Translations under genes and position numbers: made by a program
DNA from: Pollenia angustigena
Taxonomy: Eukaryota; Arthropoda; Insecta; Diptera; Polleniidae
DNA length: 64,000 bases
Reading direction: 5' to 3'
NCBI GenBank assembly: GCA_930367215.1
Contig: OV884059.1
Location: 244,217,803 to 244,281,802, forward strand
Notes under the pieces: generated by a model
Databases searched by the model: none
What the model saw: only the letters and a program-made list of their open reading frames with translations
Told to the model about the DNA's origin: nothing
In this document: positions 9,751 through 20,670 of the stretch, piece by piece
Position numbering within the stretch: position 1 is the first letter of the stretch
Layout: each line of letters begins with the position of its first letter

Positions 9751-12670
9751 GGCCATATATTTGGTCCATATCCCTTTCCTTTCGTAGTAATATAGGATGT
9801 TTAGCGCCAAAGCGTAATTCAGAATTTTGGATTCTACCGCCAACTCTTAAGATTTAGGAAGAATCAATAAATGCACATAGTCTGGAAATTGAGATATTAG
9901 AGGAAATATAGCCCTTTTTGCGAAGCTCAGCTAGCTCAGCACAAAAATCAATTTGTTGTGAAATTCGGATTAAATGAAAGCGAGCGTCATTTAGTTCTCT
10001 AGTAGTAAGAAATCCTGTCATCTTGCTGTAGTTTTTTTCTAACAATTTATTTTGATAATATCTGGAAATAAGGTTATTTTTAAAACGATTTATGTAAGCA
10101 GTTACACGAATAAGTTTGTTCAGAGATGAAAATTTGGTTAAAAGCTCGGGATACCCAGTATTTTTGACTTCAGTAGTATGTGTTATTAAAGCAGAAGCAT
10201 CCTCCTCGGCATAATGACTAAGATTTGGTTGCTTTGGCCAAGTTGATTGTTTTCCTTTAAGCCACCTTGGACCGTTCCACCACAAATCATATTCAACTAA
10301 TTCTTTTGGCGATATTCCTCTTGAAGCGCAATCTGCTGGATTGTCACGTGAAGAAACATATTTCCATTGTTCTATCGTAGACATTCTTTGGATTTCTGCC
10401 ACCCTATTACCCACAAACACCGGCCATCTAGAAGACTGCCCACGAATCCATGACAGTACTGTTGTACTGTCAGTCCAGTAAAAAATTTGGACAATTTCGT
10501 TATGTATCTGAGATATTATTTTATTTACCAATTTCACTAACAAACTCGCACCGCATAATTCCAATCTTGGTATTGTTAAGCGTTTTAACGGACTTACTTT
10601 GGTTTTTGCTTGTATGATATTGATTTTTATATGTCCGTCAACAGAAATAGTTTTTGCATACACTACCGCGGCATAAGCCAAATTAGACGAATCGCAAAAT
10701 CCATGAATCGCTAGCTTTACATCTTCACTGAGACCAATCCATCTATTGATCTTTATTTTTTCAAGTTCTCTGAGACTTTTGCGATATTCTATCCACCTTT
10801 TTGCTAATTCTTTTGGGAGCCTATCATGCCAATCTATACCCAATAACCACAAGTTCTGAAACTCTATTTTTGCCAATATAGTAGTAGGAGCTAACCAGCC
10901 AAGTGGGTCATAAAGTTTAGCTGCATCGGATAATAAACTTCGTTTGGTAACATTTGCATTATTTTGTTCAAAATTGATTTTAAAAGAGAAATAATCATCA
11001 AGTGTGTTCCATTCTAGCCCCAGAGCTTTTACACAATTTACTGCTTTCAATTCCAAAACATTTGAATTTTCTCGTAACTCCTCAGGTATAAACGAAAGAA
11101 GCTCTTTAGAGTTTGTAGTCCACTTTCTTAAGTTAAAATTTCCAGCTTTTAACAGTTGACATAACTGCGTATGAAGTTTCAAGGCATCATTCAAATTGTC
11201 AGCTCCAGAAATAACATCATCCACGTAAGTATCCGTTTTAAGTACCTTACAAGCCAAAGGATATTTCTCATTTTCGTCAGATGACAACTGTTGGAGAACT
11301 CTAATTGACAGAAATGGAGCAGGTTTTGTACCATATGTAACCGTAGATAGCTTGTAAATAAATATTTCTTTAGATTTGGAATCTCTCCACAAAATTTGCT
11401 GGTATTTTTGTTGTTCATCTACAATCTTTATCTGTCGAAACATCTTTTCCAAATCAGCCCGAAAACCAATTTTAAATCGTCGCCATCGAGTGATAACAGT
11501 TGGAAGATCATTTTGTAAGGCTGGGCCTGCAGCTAATTCATCATTAAGTGATGTCTGAGTCGATCTTTTGCAACTTGCATCGAACACAACCCTCAATTTT
11601 GTGGTAGTACTGTTTTCTTTTAAAACGCCATGGTGTGGCAAAAAATAGCCATTTGGTTCTAAATCACGGGGATAAATGCCAAACTTGTTCATATGACCAC
11701 ATGTCTCATATTCTTCCATAAAATCATGGTAAAGTTTTCCGAACGAAGGCTGTGAGGTACATTTAGACTCAACACTTTTTAAGCGATATAGAGCCGTATA
11801 ATCAGTATGATTAAAATTTGGCAAAGGTTTTTCCTTTAGCAAAGATTTAAACGGTAATGAAACCGTATAGCGACCAGTTGAATCACGCGTTGTAGTTTTT
11901 ATAAAATGTTGTTCACATAAATCTTCTTCCTCAGTTAGTTTTTGTTTTTCCGGCAACTCCTCTTGTTCCCAAAAAGCCCGAAGCTGTTGTTCTAATGAGC
12001 AAACATTTATAATTATATTTTTCTGATAAGATACAGGCTTAGTTGGACCAGAAACTATCCAGCCGAAATGAGAAAATTGAATAAAAATGCTATCCCTAAA
12101 CTTATGTTGATTAGGCAAGACAATATTACCATAAACATCTCCCCCAAGTAAAATATCTATTGGACCTGGTTTCGAGAAACATGGGTCAGCAAGCTGATAG
12201 TCCTTTAAATCGGGTAATAAAGTTTCGTCAAGAGGCAATGGCTGATAATTTGTTATTTTTGGTAACACATACGCTTTACAGCTAATTTTAAAACTGGGCT
12301 CTAACTTGGAAAGAAGCGTAAACTTGACATATTTCTTTGACACATATGGAGTATTATCACCAAGACCACTAATTTGAGCATACGTTTTAAACATAGGAAG
12401 GTTTAGCGCTTCTGCAGCCTTTCGTGTTATCAGAGTTGCTTGAGCACATTGGTCCAATAAAGAGCGTAGACTATAAGTTCCTCTATCTGTTTTTAAAACA
12501 ACTTGTACTGTAGCTAGAAGAACTTGAGCAATATTTGAATTTTGTATAGTACCACAGTTGCAAGCAATATTAGTGCAATCATTAGTAGATTGCGCAGAAG
12601 TTGAAGACTCTGAAGCACTTTGAGATTGATGAGAGTTTGATAAACCACTATCCTTTGCGTCATTGTGCAA
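9750..12670 (-). pseudogene. BEL/Pao pol: protease, reverse transcriptase, RNase H
   Basis: Long frame of 938 codons to a TAA at 9854-9856. Beyond the stop the same frame continues with recognisable pol sequence (RVGGRIQNSE, FGAKHPILL) to about 9750, so the stop is a mutation inside pol. Domains in order: aspartic protease region near residue 72 with LLDQCAQATLI, where BEL proteases usually have DSG or DQG, so a Gly-to-Cys change may disable it; reverse transcriptase with KLRVVFDAS and the catalytic YVDD near residue 481; RNase H with GFCDSSNLAYAAVVYA near residue 656; then the start of the integrase zinc region. The frame differs from gag and overlaps its end. No ATG opens it, so it was probably made by frameshifting from gag, or an indel separated the two. 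Confidence 0.93.
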
Positions 12671-13874
12671 GATTGCGAGACGATGAACGACAATGATAAC
12701 TGAAGTGACCAGTAGTTAAACAATTACGACACATTCTCATAGAATTTATAAAATCAGTTTTAGCAGCTGGTGTCATGGCAATGAATTTGAAGCATTTGAC
12801 TAGTAGATGGCGTTTGTTACAACATGGGCAGTTGGAATCATTATTGTAATTATTTGTGCTAGAAGTGGTTGCATGAATGTTATGGCGCGGAATATTTCTT
12901 GTTCGGGTTTGAAAAGAATTAATTCTTGAAGAATTCGTATTGCCAATTAGATTAGATTCGTCTATAGACTCTAACGTACGGAATGCAGTTTCCAGAAAGA
13001 TGAATAAATCCTCCATTGGAGGTACCTCAGAAGAACCCTTCAAGGATTGTTCCCATTCTTTACGACTTTGTTTGTCAAGCTTATTCACAGTTAGATATAT
13101 TAGTATAGAGTCCCAGCTATCAGTTGAAATATCTAAAGTATTAAGTAAGGCAATACAATTACGAGTTGTGTCCAAAATATTCTGTATACTTTCCGCTGTC
13201 CCATTAGAAGGAGAAATCGAAAAAAGTCTTCCATAAATGTTATCAACAATTTTACGTTTATTGTGATATCGGCGATTGAGCGCGTTCCAAGCCAGGTTAT
13301 AATTTGCGTCTGACGCTGGATATTCGTTAATAATACTTAAAGGCGAATCCGAACATGAAGATTTTAAAAAATAGTACTTTTGAACGTTTGTTAAAGCTTG
13401 GTTGTTGTGCACAAGCGAAATAAACATATCTCTGTAAGCAATCCAGGAAAGGTAATCACCGGAAAAGGTGGGAATGTCAATTTTTGGTAACCGAGCTTCA
13501 ACAGGCAAGGTTTCGTTTCGACTGTGAGTGGGGCCAGAAAAAGTAGAGTGAAAACCTGGAGATTCTGTATGAGCACATTCATTTATAAAGTCATAAAGCT
13601 GACCTCTAAAGGTAAATGACATATCTTGAAATTGATAAAATATTTCATCGGTAAAGTAAGAAACATCGTTTATATTTATAGTATTTTCTCGAACAATACC
13701 TTGCAATTTATCATGGGCATTCTTAAATTTCTCAGTTATTGATTCTATTTCTCTAAAAACCATCTGAGCATAACCGCGCGTTTTCCCTGCTTTTGCTTCA
13801 TAACTCTGAACAATTCGTTTTAAATTTATAAAATTAGCTTTCTGCTCCTCAATAATATTTAATATGTCCGACAT
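12660..13874 (-). CDS. BEL/Pao gag (capsid/nucleocapsid) protein
   Basis: 404-codon open frame starting MSDILNIIEEQ. The N-terminal ~110 residues look helical. The central region carries LPKIDIPTFSGDYLSW and RDMFISLVHNN, typical of the DUF1759 capsid region of BEL/Pao Gag. The C-terminus has a cysteine-rich CPCCNKRH block and a canonical CCHC knuckle CRNCLTTGHFSYHC (C-x2-C-x4-H-x4-C). Gag packages the element's RNA in cytoplasmic particles. The frame is intact, ends in TGA overlapping the pol frame, and lies about 250 bp inside the 5' LTR. Even with pol broken, this copy could still give Gag. Confidence 0.93.
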   Translation of the reverse strand: MSDILNIIEEQKANFINLKRIVQSYEAKAGKTRGYAQMVFREIESITEKFKNAHDKLQGIVRENTININDVSYFTDEIFYQFQDMSFTFRGQLYDFINECAHTESPGFHSTFSGPTHSRNETLPVEARLPKIDIPTFSGDYLSWIAYRDMFISLVHNNQALTNVQKYYFLKSSCSDSPLSIINEYPASDANYNLAWNALNRRYHNKRKIVDNIYGRLFSISPSNGTAESIQNILDTTRNCIALLNTLDISTDSWDSILIYLTVNKLDKQSRKEWEQSLKGSSEVPPMEDLFIFLETAFRTLESIDESNLIGNTNSSRINSFQTRTRNIPRHNIHATTSSTNNYNNDSNCPCCNKRHLLVKCFKFIAMTPAAKTDFINSMRMCRNCLTTGHFSYHCRSSSRNLAQ

Positions 13875-14112
13875 TTCAAAGTAATTTCATTAAATACATA
13901 CAGTACAACAGCAACGCAAGATTTCTAAAACCACAAGAGACTTTCCAAAGTTGCACAGGAACAACGCGTTCAATAAATAAAAATCCAGATTACAGCAACT
14001 ACAACCAAGGCACCAATGTAACAACACAATACAGTAGCTTCAATTAACACCAGCGATAATTTGTGACCAAAATTTTTACGAAACAAAAATCTTTTTAAAT
14101 AGAGAAATTAAT
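13875..14112 (-). other. BEL element leader (untranslated region)
   Basis: Region between the primer-binding site and gag start. No frame. It would contain packaging signals, none of which I can point to. Confidence 0.6.
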
Positions 14113-14130
14113 CCCTGGTTTCGGCACCAA
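14113..14130 (-). other. BEL primer-binding site
   Basis: Immediately inside the 5' LTR the - strand reads TTGGTGCCGAAACCAGGG. TGGTGCCGAAACC is complementary to a tRNA 3' end GGTTTCGGCACCA. I cannot name the tRNA with confidence. Confidence 0.8.
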
Positions 14131-14605
14131 TGTATTCGCATGCGTTAAAAACAAAATCAAAGTTCTTAGTTTTATTTAAATTTATTAAAGTTTTTTTTAG
14201 TATATTTTTATGTAAGCTAAGTAAGCAGCAAAAAGGTTCTATTAAATTAAAGTGACAAATCAAGAATGCCTCATGCCATTGTATTTTACAAGAATTTGCT
14301 AAAAAATTTACATACAATATAACAAAACCAGTTTTGAGTCAAAATAGTATAGAGAAAATCATTTAAATAAAAACAAGTATAAAGCATTTAATGATTATTA
14401 CATACATATTACACAAAAATATTAAAAACTGTTACACCACAACAACAAATTAATATTGAAATAATCTTTTGCAACTCTCTTGCTTAGTTATGTATATATC
14501 GAACATCATTTTGAGAACCTTTGTGTATAAAAAATATTTAGTGCAAAACAAACATTTTAAAACTTTTCAGATCCGAAAATATATGCAAACATATCTGCGC
14601 TAACA
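14131..14605 (-). repeat. BEL element 5' LTR
   Basis: 475 bp, apparently identical to 4584-5058. As the upstream LTR it should carry the promoter, but I see no strong TATA box to single out. Flanked on the right by the target duplication ATATG (14606-14610). Confidence 0.95.
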
Positions 14606-16915
14606 ATATGCATCCTATGGAAGGTATTCCCCTCTGCGCCTACCCGCCTTATTTTTATTTTCAAAAGTGTAGTATACCATAAGTGTGACTTCTACAAAGT
14701 TTGAACATTCTCACTTTAACAGTTTTTAAGATATCCGATATTAAACATTGGCGTCCTATGGGGGGTAACACTTCCCCCCGCTGCTATTTTGTTTCAATTT
14801 TGGGGCTCAGAAGATCCTACTACCAAAAGTTCAACAAATTGCTTGCAGCGGCTCTTATTAATATTTCTATCTATGAGGGGAACTGCTCCTCCTCTGTCCA
14901 ACCCGCCCATTACTATATTGAAATTTAAAGTTTGCTATAATAGTAGCTTTAACCACGTTTGAAGACTCTCCCTTTAATAGTTCTTCAGTTGAGCGATATT
15001 TAATATATGCATGGTATGGGAGGTATTTCCACCCCTGCGCATGCCCACTTTGTTTTTATTTTCAGTAGTGTAGTATACCATAAGTGTGACTTCTACAAAG
15101 TTTGAACATTCTCACTATAACAGTTCTCAAGATATGCGATATTTAACATTGGCGTTATATGGGGGGAACCACTTCCCCCGCTGCTATTTTGTTTCAATTT
15201 TGGGGCTCAGAAGACCCTACTACCAAAAGTTCAACAAATTGCTTGCAGCGGCTCTTATTAATATTTCTATCTATGAGGGGTACTGCTCCTCCTCTGTCCA
15301 CCCCGCCCATTACTATATTGAAATTTAAAGTTTGCTATAATAGTAGCTTTAACCACGTTTGAAGACTCTCCCTTTAATAGTTCTTCAGTTGAGCGATATT
15401 TAATATATGCATCGTATGGGAGGTATTTCCACCCCTGCGCATGCCCGCTTTATTTTTATTTTCAAAAGTGTAGTATACCATTAGAGTGAATTGTACAAAG
15501 TTTGAACATTTTCACTATAACAGTTCTTAAGATATGCGATATTAAACAATGGCGTCCTATGCCACTTCCCCCGCTGCTATTTTATTTGAATTTTGGGGCT
15601 CAGAAGATCCTACTACCAAAAGTTCAACAAAATGCTTGCAGCGGCTCTTAAAATATGCGATACTTAATATTGGCATCCACGAAAAAATATGGCACCGCCC
15701 CTTTGTCCAATACACCTTTAGTTTACCATAATAGTAGCTTTACCCACGTTTGAAGACTACCCCTTTAATAGTTCTTCAGCTGAGCGATATTTAATATATG
15801 CATCCTATGGAAGGTATTCCCCTCTGCGCCTACCCGCCTTATTTTTATTTTCAAAAGTGTAATATACCATAAGTGTGACTTCTACAAAGTTTGAACATTC
15901 TCATTTTAACAGTTTTTAAGATATCCGATATTAAACATTGACGTCCTGTGGGGGGTAACACTTCCCCCGCTGCTATTTTGTTTTAATTTTGGGGCTCAGA
16001 AGATCCTACTACCAAAAGTTCAACAAATTGCTTGCAGCGGCTCTTATTAATATTTCTATCTATGAGGGGAACTGCTCCTCCTCTGTCCACCCCGCCCATT
16101 ACTATATTGAAATTTAAAGTTTGCTATAATAGTAGCTTTAACCACGTTTGAAGACTCTCCCTTTAATAGTTCTTCAGTTGAGCGATATTTAATATATGCA
16201 TCGTATGGGAGGTATTTCCACCCCTGCGAATGCCCACTTTGTTTTTATTTTCAGTAGTGTAGTATACCATAAGTTTGACTTCTACAAAGTTTGAACATTC
16301 TCACTATAACAGTTCTCAAGATATGCGATATTAAACATTGGCGTTATATGGGGGGAACCACTTCCCCCGCTGCTATTTTGTTTCAATTTTGGGGCTCAGA
16401 AGACCCTACTACCAAAAGTTCAACAAATTGCTTGCAGCGGTTGTTATTAATATTTCTATCTATGAGGGGTACTGCTCCTCCTCTGTCCACCCCGCCCATT
16501 ACTATATTGAAATTTAAAGTTTGCTATAATAGTAGCTTTAACAACGTTTGAAGACTCTCCCTTTAATAGTTCTTCAGTTGAGCGATATTTAATATATGCA
16601 TCGTATGGGAGGTATTTCCACCCCTGCGCATGCCCGCTTTATTTTTATTTTCAAAAGTGTAGTATACCATTAGAGTGAATTGTACAAAGTTTGAACATTC
16701 TCACTATAACAGTTCTTAAGATATTCGATATTAAACAATGGCGTCCTATGCCACTTCCCCCGCTGCTATTTTATTTGAATTTTGGGGCTCAGAAGATCCT
16801 ACTACCAAAAGTTCAACAAAATGCTTGCAGCGGCTCTTAAAATATGCGATACTTAATATTGGCATCCACGAAAAAATATGGCACCGCCCCTTTGTCCAAT
16901 ACACCTTTTTACCAC
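14606..16915. repeat. ~400-bp tandem repeat array with higher-order duplication
   Basis: Six units, marked by GTTTGAACATT at about 14700, 15099, 15500, 15889, 16289 and 16690 (spacing 389-401). Each unit is itself two related half-units, since AGTTCTTCAGTTGAGCGATA and AGTTCTTAAGATATGCGATA are diverged copies about 200 bp apart. Units 1-3 and 4-6 are near-identical with a constant ~1,190-bp shift, and the third of each set shares the same deletion (CCTATGCCACTTCCCC). This indicates a recent three-unit tandem duplication. The open frames reported across it repeat the same peptide and are not genes. Confidence 0.9.
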
Positions 16916-17148
16916 TGTTTTAATTAAACGTATTTCTATTCATGGCAACAACATATATACCAAATATTATCGCCGTAGGTCAAGAAATGTCATAGATAAC
17001 ACGATTTTCAATTTTGGGTTGTATGGGCGTGGCATCGCCTTTTTGCCCAGTCAGAATTTTATATAGCCTAATGTCTCTTCCAGGGTCACAGTTACAGGCT
17101 GTGAAAATTTCAAGGCCATCGGTCAAGTGGTTTGGCCTCCTATAAGGC

Positions 17149-17149
<1 letters not shown>
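16916..17149. repeat. Tail region of the repeat family
   Basis: CTGTGAAAATTTCAAGGCCATCGG and TATAAGGCACAAATATATAT parallel the end of the block at 7203-8046 (GTAAAAATTTCAGGAAAATCG, TATAAGCCAACAAAC, TATATATAG). It is probably a diverged 3' end of the same kind of element. Confidence 0.5.

Positions 17150-17181
<32 letters not shown>
17150..17181. repeat. (TA)n microsatellite
   Basis: About 16 uninterrupted TA repeats, at the position where the related elements end in TATATATAG. Confidence 0.9.
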
Positions 17182-17185
<4 letters not shown>

Positions 17186-17579
17186 AGGGTGGCCCAAAAT
17201 ACAAAAGTATCAATTATTCGCGCTCCACAACGTTGACCCTATTCGAATAGTGCCTAAAAATGTTCAGTCCAAATTTGAGCACAATCGGTCAATATTTAGA
17301 GGTTGCGATAGTTAAGTGATTTTTCGGGATTAGATAGACTTACACGGTCAATAGATCCAATAAATTCGTTTTAAAAAACAGATTTATTTTTTTTGGTTTA
17401 GTTGTATTTTATTTTTTGCGAAACTAAACTTCTTCGTGCGAAGGATCTGACTCACTGTCAGAAATTTCAACATAATCCTTCTAAACTCGTTTCTTGTAAT
17501 TTTGCATTCAAATTATGTGAAGGGATGAATATATTTGAATTCTAAAAAATTTTAACCTGGTAAAGATCAAAGAAAAGTG
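17182..17579. other. Spacer, nothing recognised
   Basis: Contains ATAGGGTGGCCCAAAATAC just after the TA run. No gene seen. Confidence 0.4.
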
Positions 17580-17582
17580 TAA

Positions 17583-18452
17583 AGCTAAGATCCCACTATC
17601 GGCGCAATGTACCAATTTTTGTCTTATTTCATGTGCCGATAGTGTGAACGGTCAATATTTTTTAATTTGCGACAATCTGTGCCGAAATTGTGCTGACTGT
17701 GGTCAATCAAAATTAACCTTGATGCGCCGATAATGTGAATACTCTTTTGTACAATGTGGAGCAATTAAATTGTTTAATATGTACCGATTTTTATCGGCCA
17801 CTTGTGTGCCGATCACTGTCGCCAATCAGCGCCGATACAAGGGATGGCAAAACGAAATTTTTAAAGTGCACCAACTGGCTACTAAAATTTTACTTTTTTG
17901 AGCTTAATTGTACCAAAATTACATTTGTTTTATCTATTATTTATGTATTAAAAAGTTAAATAGTACATTTGTACTGTAAAATGAAAGAAAACAATTTGCT
18001 TTTACGAAAACATTGCAGTTGTATCGATGTTGCCATCCCTGCATCTGTTTACAGAACAACAATTACAAAAAAAAGTGCAGTAAGTTTGAATAAAATTGAA
18101 AACATTTTTTATTTTATATTAATATATTATTTAAAATTGCTAGGAAACTAATAATGGAATATTCAGACGGAGAATATTGCAAATTTTTAAAGTAAAATTA
18201 TGTCGCCAACAAACAAATAAACCAAAACATATGATTAAATTGGCCCAAATATCACGATAGTGTGACCGCATTGTACCGATTATTGTCGCAATTGAGTTTT
18301 GGCAGATATGAACCGAAAAAAATTCTCACAATGTGCGACGATAATGGGACCACCCAAGAATTAACTGTGCAATGTTTTTTAATGTGCGGCGATACAGCAC
18401 AATAAAAATCGTCACAGATTGTGCCATTTGAGCCGATAGTGGGATCTTAGCT
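17583..18452. mobile_element. MITE-like element, TAA target duplication (copy 1)
   Basis: 870 bp. Ends AGCTAAGATCCCACTATCGG and CCGATAGTGGGATCTTAGCT, flanked by TAA on both sides (17580-17582, 18453-18455). The sub-ends are packed with variants of TGTGCCGATAGTGTGAA. A 3-bp TWA duplication fits PIF/Harbinger-type transposition. No transposase frame, so non-autonomous. An inverted second copy lies at 20671-21560. Both carry a nested GGGATGGCA...TGCCATCCC element. Confidence 0.85.
17836..18040. mobile_element. Small hAT-like insertion nested in copy 1
   Basis: About 200 bp between AAGGGATGGCAAAACG and GATGTTGCCATCCCTG. The inverted GGGATGGCA termini are typical of small hAT-type elements. The equivalent in copy 2 is at 21110-21305, so it inserted before the host element multiplied. 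The 8-bp duplication is no longer readable. Confidence 0.55.
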
Positions 18453-18455
18453 TAA

Positions 18456-18920
18456 AAAAGTAACTCAAATACATGAACAAGTACAATAATGATAAGCCAA
18501 AAGTAAATGCATGTAATAGGTATAAGATGTGAAACATAAATGTCGCCATTCATCGCGACCTCTTAATGTTGTCCTATTGATCCAATTTTTGGTATATACA
18601 TATATTTTAGTAAAAGAAACAAAATCAGGCTTGTGGAGAAAGTATTGGACCATACTTTTACTTTTCCATACAAGCGTGGGCCAGTCTAATATACAAATAT
18701 ACATACATTCACTTTTATATATATAGATTGAAATCGAAAGTTTAATAATGTTGTTATGCAAATGCTATTATTCAAACATTAGAGAAGGTTTATGGCGTCA
18801 CGATTGATGACGGTGGGGCCAATGGTCTATTTTGACAAATATTGAAGTAAATAATACATTTTTGGTCTGTTCAATAACTGTAAATTGTTGTAAATTTGGA
18901 ATTATTGTAGGTATTCACAT
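18456..18920. other. Spacer, nothing recognised
   Basis: AT-rich, with TATATATAGATTG at about 18717, the kind of end seen on the ~400-bp repeat family. No gene. The last 8 bases (ATTCACAT) are the target duplication of the next element. Confidence 0.4.
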
Positions 18921-20384
18921 CAGGGTTTAAAAGCATCCATCAGCTGGCTGCTTTTTATTTTTGCTTTTGCCACTGCTTTTGAAATTTTTAATTTTTTTCC
19001 AATAGCCAATGTTTTGTTTTTCGCTTGTGCAAAAAAGCAAATCTCCTGTTTTGAATATTTTTATTTTCTGACAACTGCTTTTTTACCAGCCAGCGACAAA
19101 AATGGACAACCACATAAAAAGCAAAAGCTAAAAAAAATTATTTCGTCTTTTGCTTTTTTACTTTTTTCTGAAAGAAGAGCTAGTTAAAAAAGACAAACCA
19201 AAAAAAAAATCTAAAATTCAAAGAACAAAAATTCTTCTCTGGCTGGTAATAACAAAAAGCCGCTGAAGTGTGTGCTAAAAGCAGTCTGAGCAGAGCTATT
19301 AGCTCTGCAAAAAGGCAGATTACAACGAAAAAATACTGATCAGTGTACAAGCAACATGGTTTTTTTTCATGGTGGTGAGGAAAAATAAATTTTTGCCTTT
19401 CTTCAGTAATGTTGTAGTAATGTTGTTGTTGCTCGACAGTTTGCATGACTATAGCGCGAAATGTGTGTGTGTGTATTTTGGTTTTTTTTTAAATATTTTT
19501 AATAAAGGCCCTGCAAATAAAATTGGACCACCTGACCCATTTTGATAAAATGGACTACTCCATGGACTAGTCCGATGTAATGCAAGCATGGACCATGCCA
19601 TTGTTAAAAAGTGTTTGTAGTGAGACGACATGTCTTCGTTTTTTAACGACATGCTTTCGTGTTTAAACGACTTCAAAACTAATCCTCTTGAGTATACCAT
19701 GGAGTAGTTTTAAAACTACTCCTTACTGGTCCAAAGGTGGGTTATATGGTCCTCTCCTAGGACATCGTAATGTTAAATAGACCAGGTTTTTTCCATACGT
19801 TTGGGTTACTTGTGGACTAGTCCTGGTCCCTTGTGGACTACTCTTTACACGCGTGTTTGGACTGGTCCTATTATTTGCAGGGGGCAACCAGCCAAAGTGT
19901 CTGTTGGATTTTTTATTGTATAGAAACAAAAACAAATTCTTGTTGTATTTGTTTTGCATGAAAAATATCACTTGTCTTCGTCGATCATGTGCCTTTCAGC
20001 TACCTTTGCGCTGCTTTTATCTCCTATTTTGCGGCTATTAGCATGCAGTGGTTTTTGATTTGGCGGCTGTTTGACAGAATCTTTTTGTTTCGTTCTCTTT
20101 CCTACATATTTTCTCCTACAACAGAAAAGTTATTGCCGTTGCTTTTTGAGTTCCATCAAATAAGAAATTTTTGCTATTGTTAAAAAAGCAATAGTTGGAA
20201 AAAGCAGTGTCCATTAAAAGGTTACTTTTCAAAAACAGTGTGTTTATTTTGCTGCTGCTTTTGAAAAGTGTGGGCTTTTTTAGCAGTGGAACTTGTCGGC
20301 TTTTTATTTTTGATTTTTTTTTAAATAGGAAAAAGGCAAAATTTGGCTGCTTTTGCTAATATGGCGATAGCATTTTAAACCCTG
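18921..20384. mobile_element. Non-autonomous hAT element, 8-bp target duplication
   Basis: 1,464 bp with inverted ends CAGGGTTTAAAA and TTTTAAACCCTG, flanked by perfect ATTCACAT duplications (18913-18920 and 20385-20392). The CAGGG terminus and 8-bp duplication are hAT hallmarks. The interior is rich in GCTTTTG-type repeats without a transposase. A second element (19509-19882) is nested inside. Confidence 0.9.
19509..19882. mobile_element. MITE with GGACTAGTCC palindromes (copy 1)
   Basis: 374 bp bounded by CCCTGCAAATAAAATTGGAC and ATTTGCAGGG. The interior holds several short palindromes (GGACTAGTCC; an inverted pair of GGAGTAGTTTT at 19701-19722). Relatives are at 26471-26817 and 36638-36845. 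The open frame across it is incidental. Confidence 0.75.
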
Positions 20385-20392
20385 ATTCACAT

Positions 20393-20667
20393 AATCGAAA
20401 AATTTTCAGCGAAACAGTGAAATTTTCTCTTGCAAACATAATTCAAACAGTTGCTTTATGTTTTTGTTTACAAACCAATCTTATGAGACTTCTTTCATTA
20501 AGCCCGTTTTTAAGCTTTGTGCAATTTCCAACAATTAATGTCAGCTTAGAAGAAACGCCAATACAAAAAATAAATAAAGAAAATTATAAACGATAAGCGA
20601 ATAGTGAATAGCGATAAGTGAAATTAGGTTTGAAAAATGTCTACTGAAAGTCATTAGACTAAATTGC
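20393..20667. other. Spacer, nothing recognised
   Basis: AT-rich DNA between two elements. No gene. Confidence 0.4.
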
Positions 20668-20670
20668 TAA

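Larger units (their letters stand above)
4584..14605 (-). mobile_element. BEL/Pao LTR retrotransposon, interrupted
   Basis: Complete LTR element on the - strand, 10,022 bp including a ~3.5-kb foreign insert. It has 475-bp LTRs (14131-14605 is the 5' LTR; 4584-5058 the 3' LTR) that look identical by eye and begin TGTTAGCG and end GAATACA on the coding strand. A 5-bp target duplication, ATATG, flanks it (4579-4583 and 14606-14610). Order in the sense direction: gag with zinc knuckles, then protease, reverse transcriptase and RNase H, then integrase. A primer-binding site and purine tract are present. Identical LTRs indicate recent insertion, yet pol is broken by a stop, a changed protease motif and the insert. 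The target was the ~400-bp repeat array. Confidence 0.95.

Noticed and set aside
14606..16915. CRISPR array
   Set aside because: Repeats are ~400 bp with no short repeat-spacer pattern, and the genome is eukaryotic.
17150..17181. (TA)n run as a possible promoter TATA region
   Set aside because: Simple microsatellite at the end of a repeat element, with no gene downstream.
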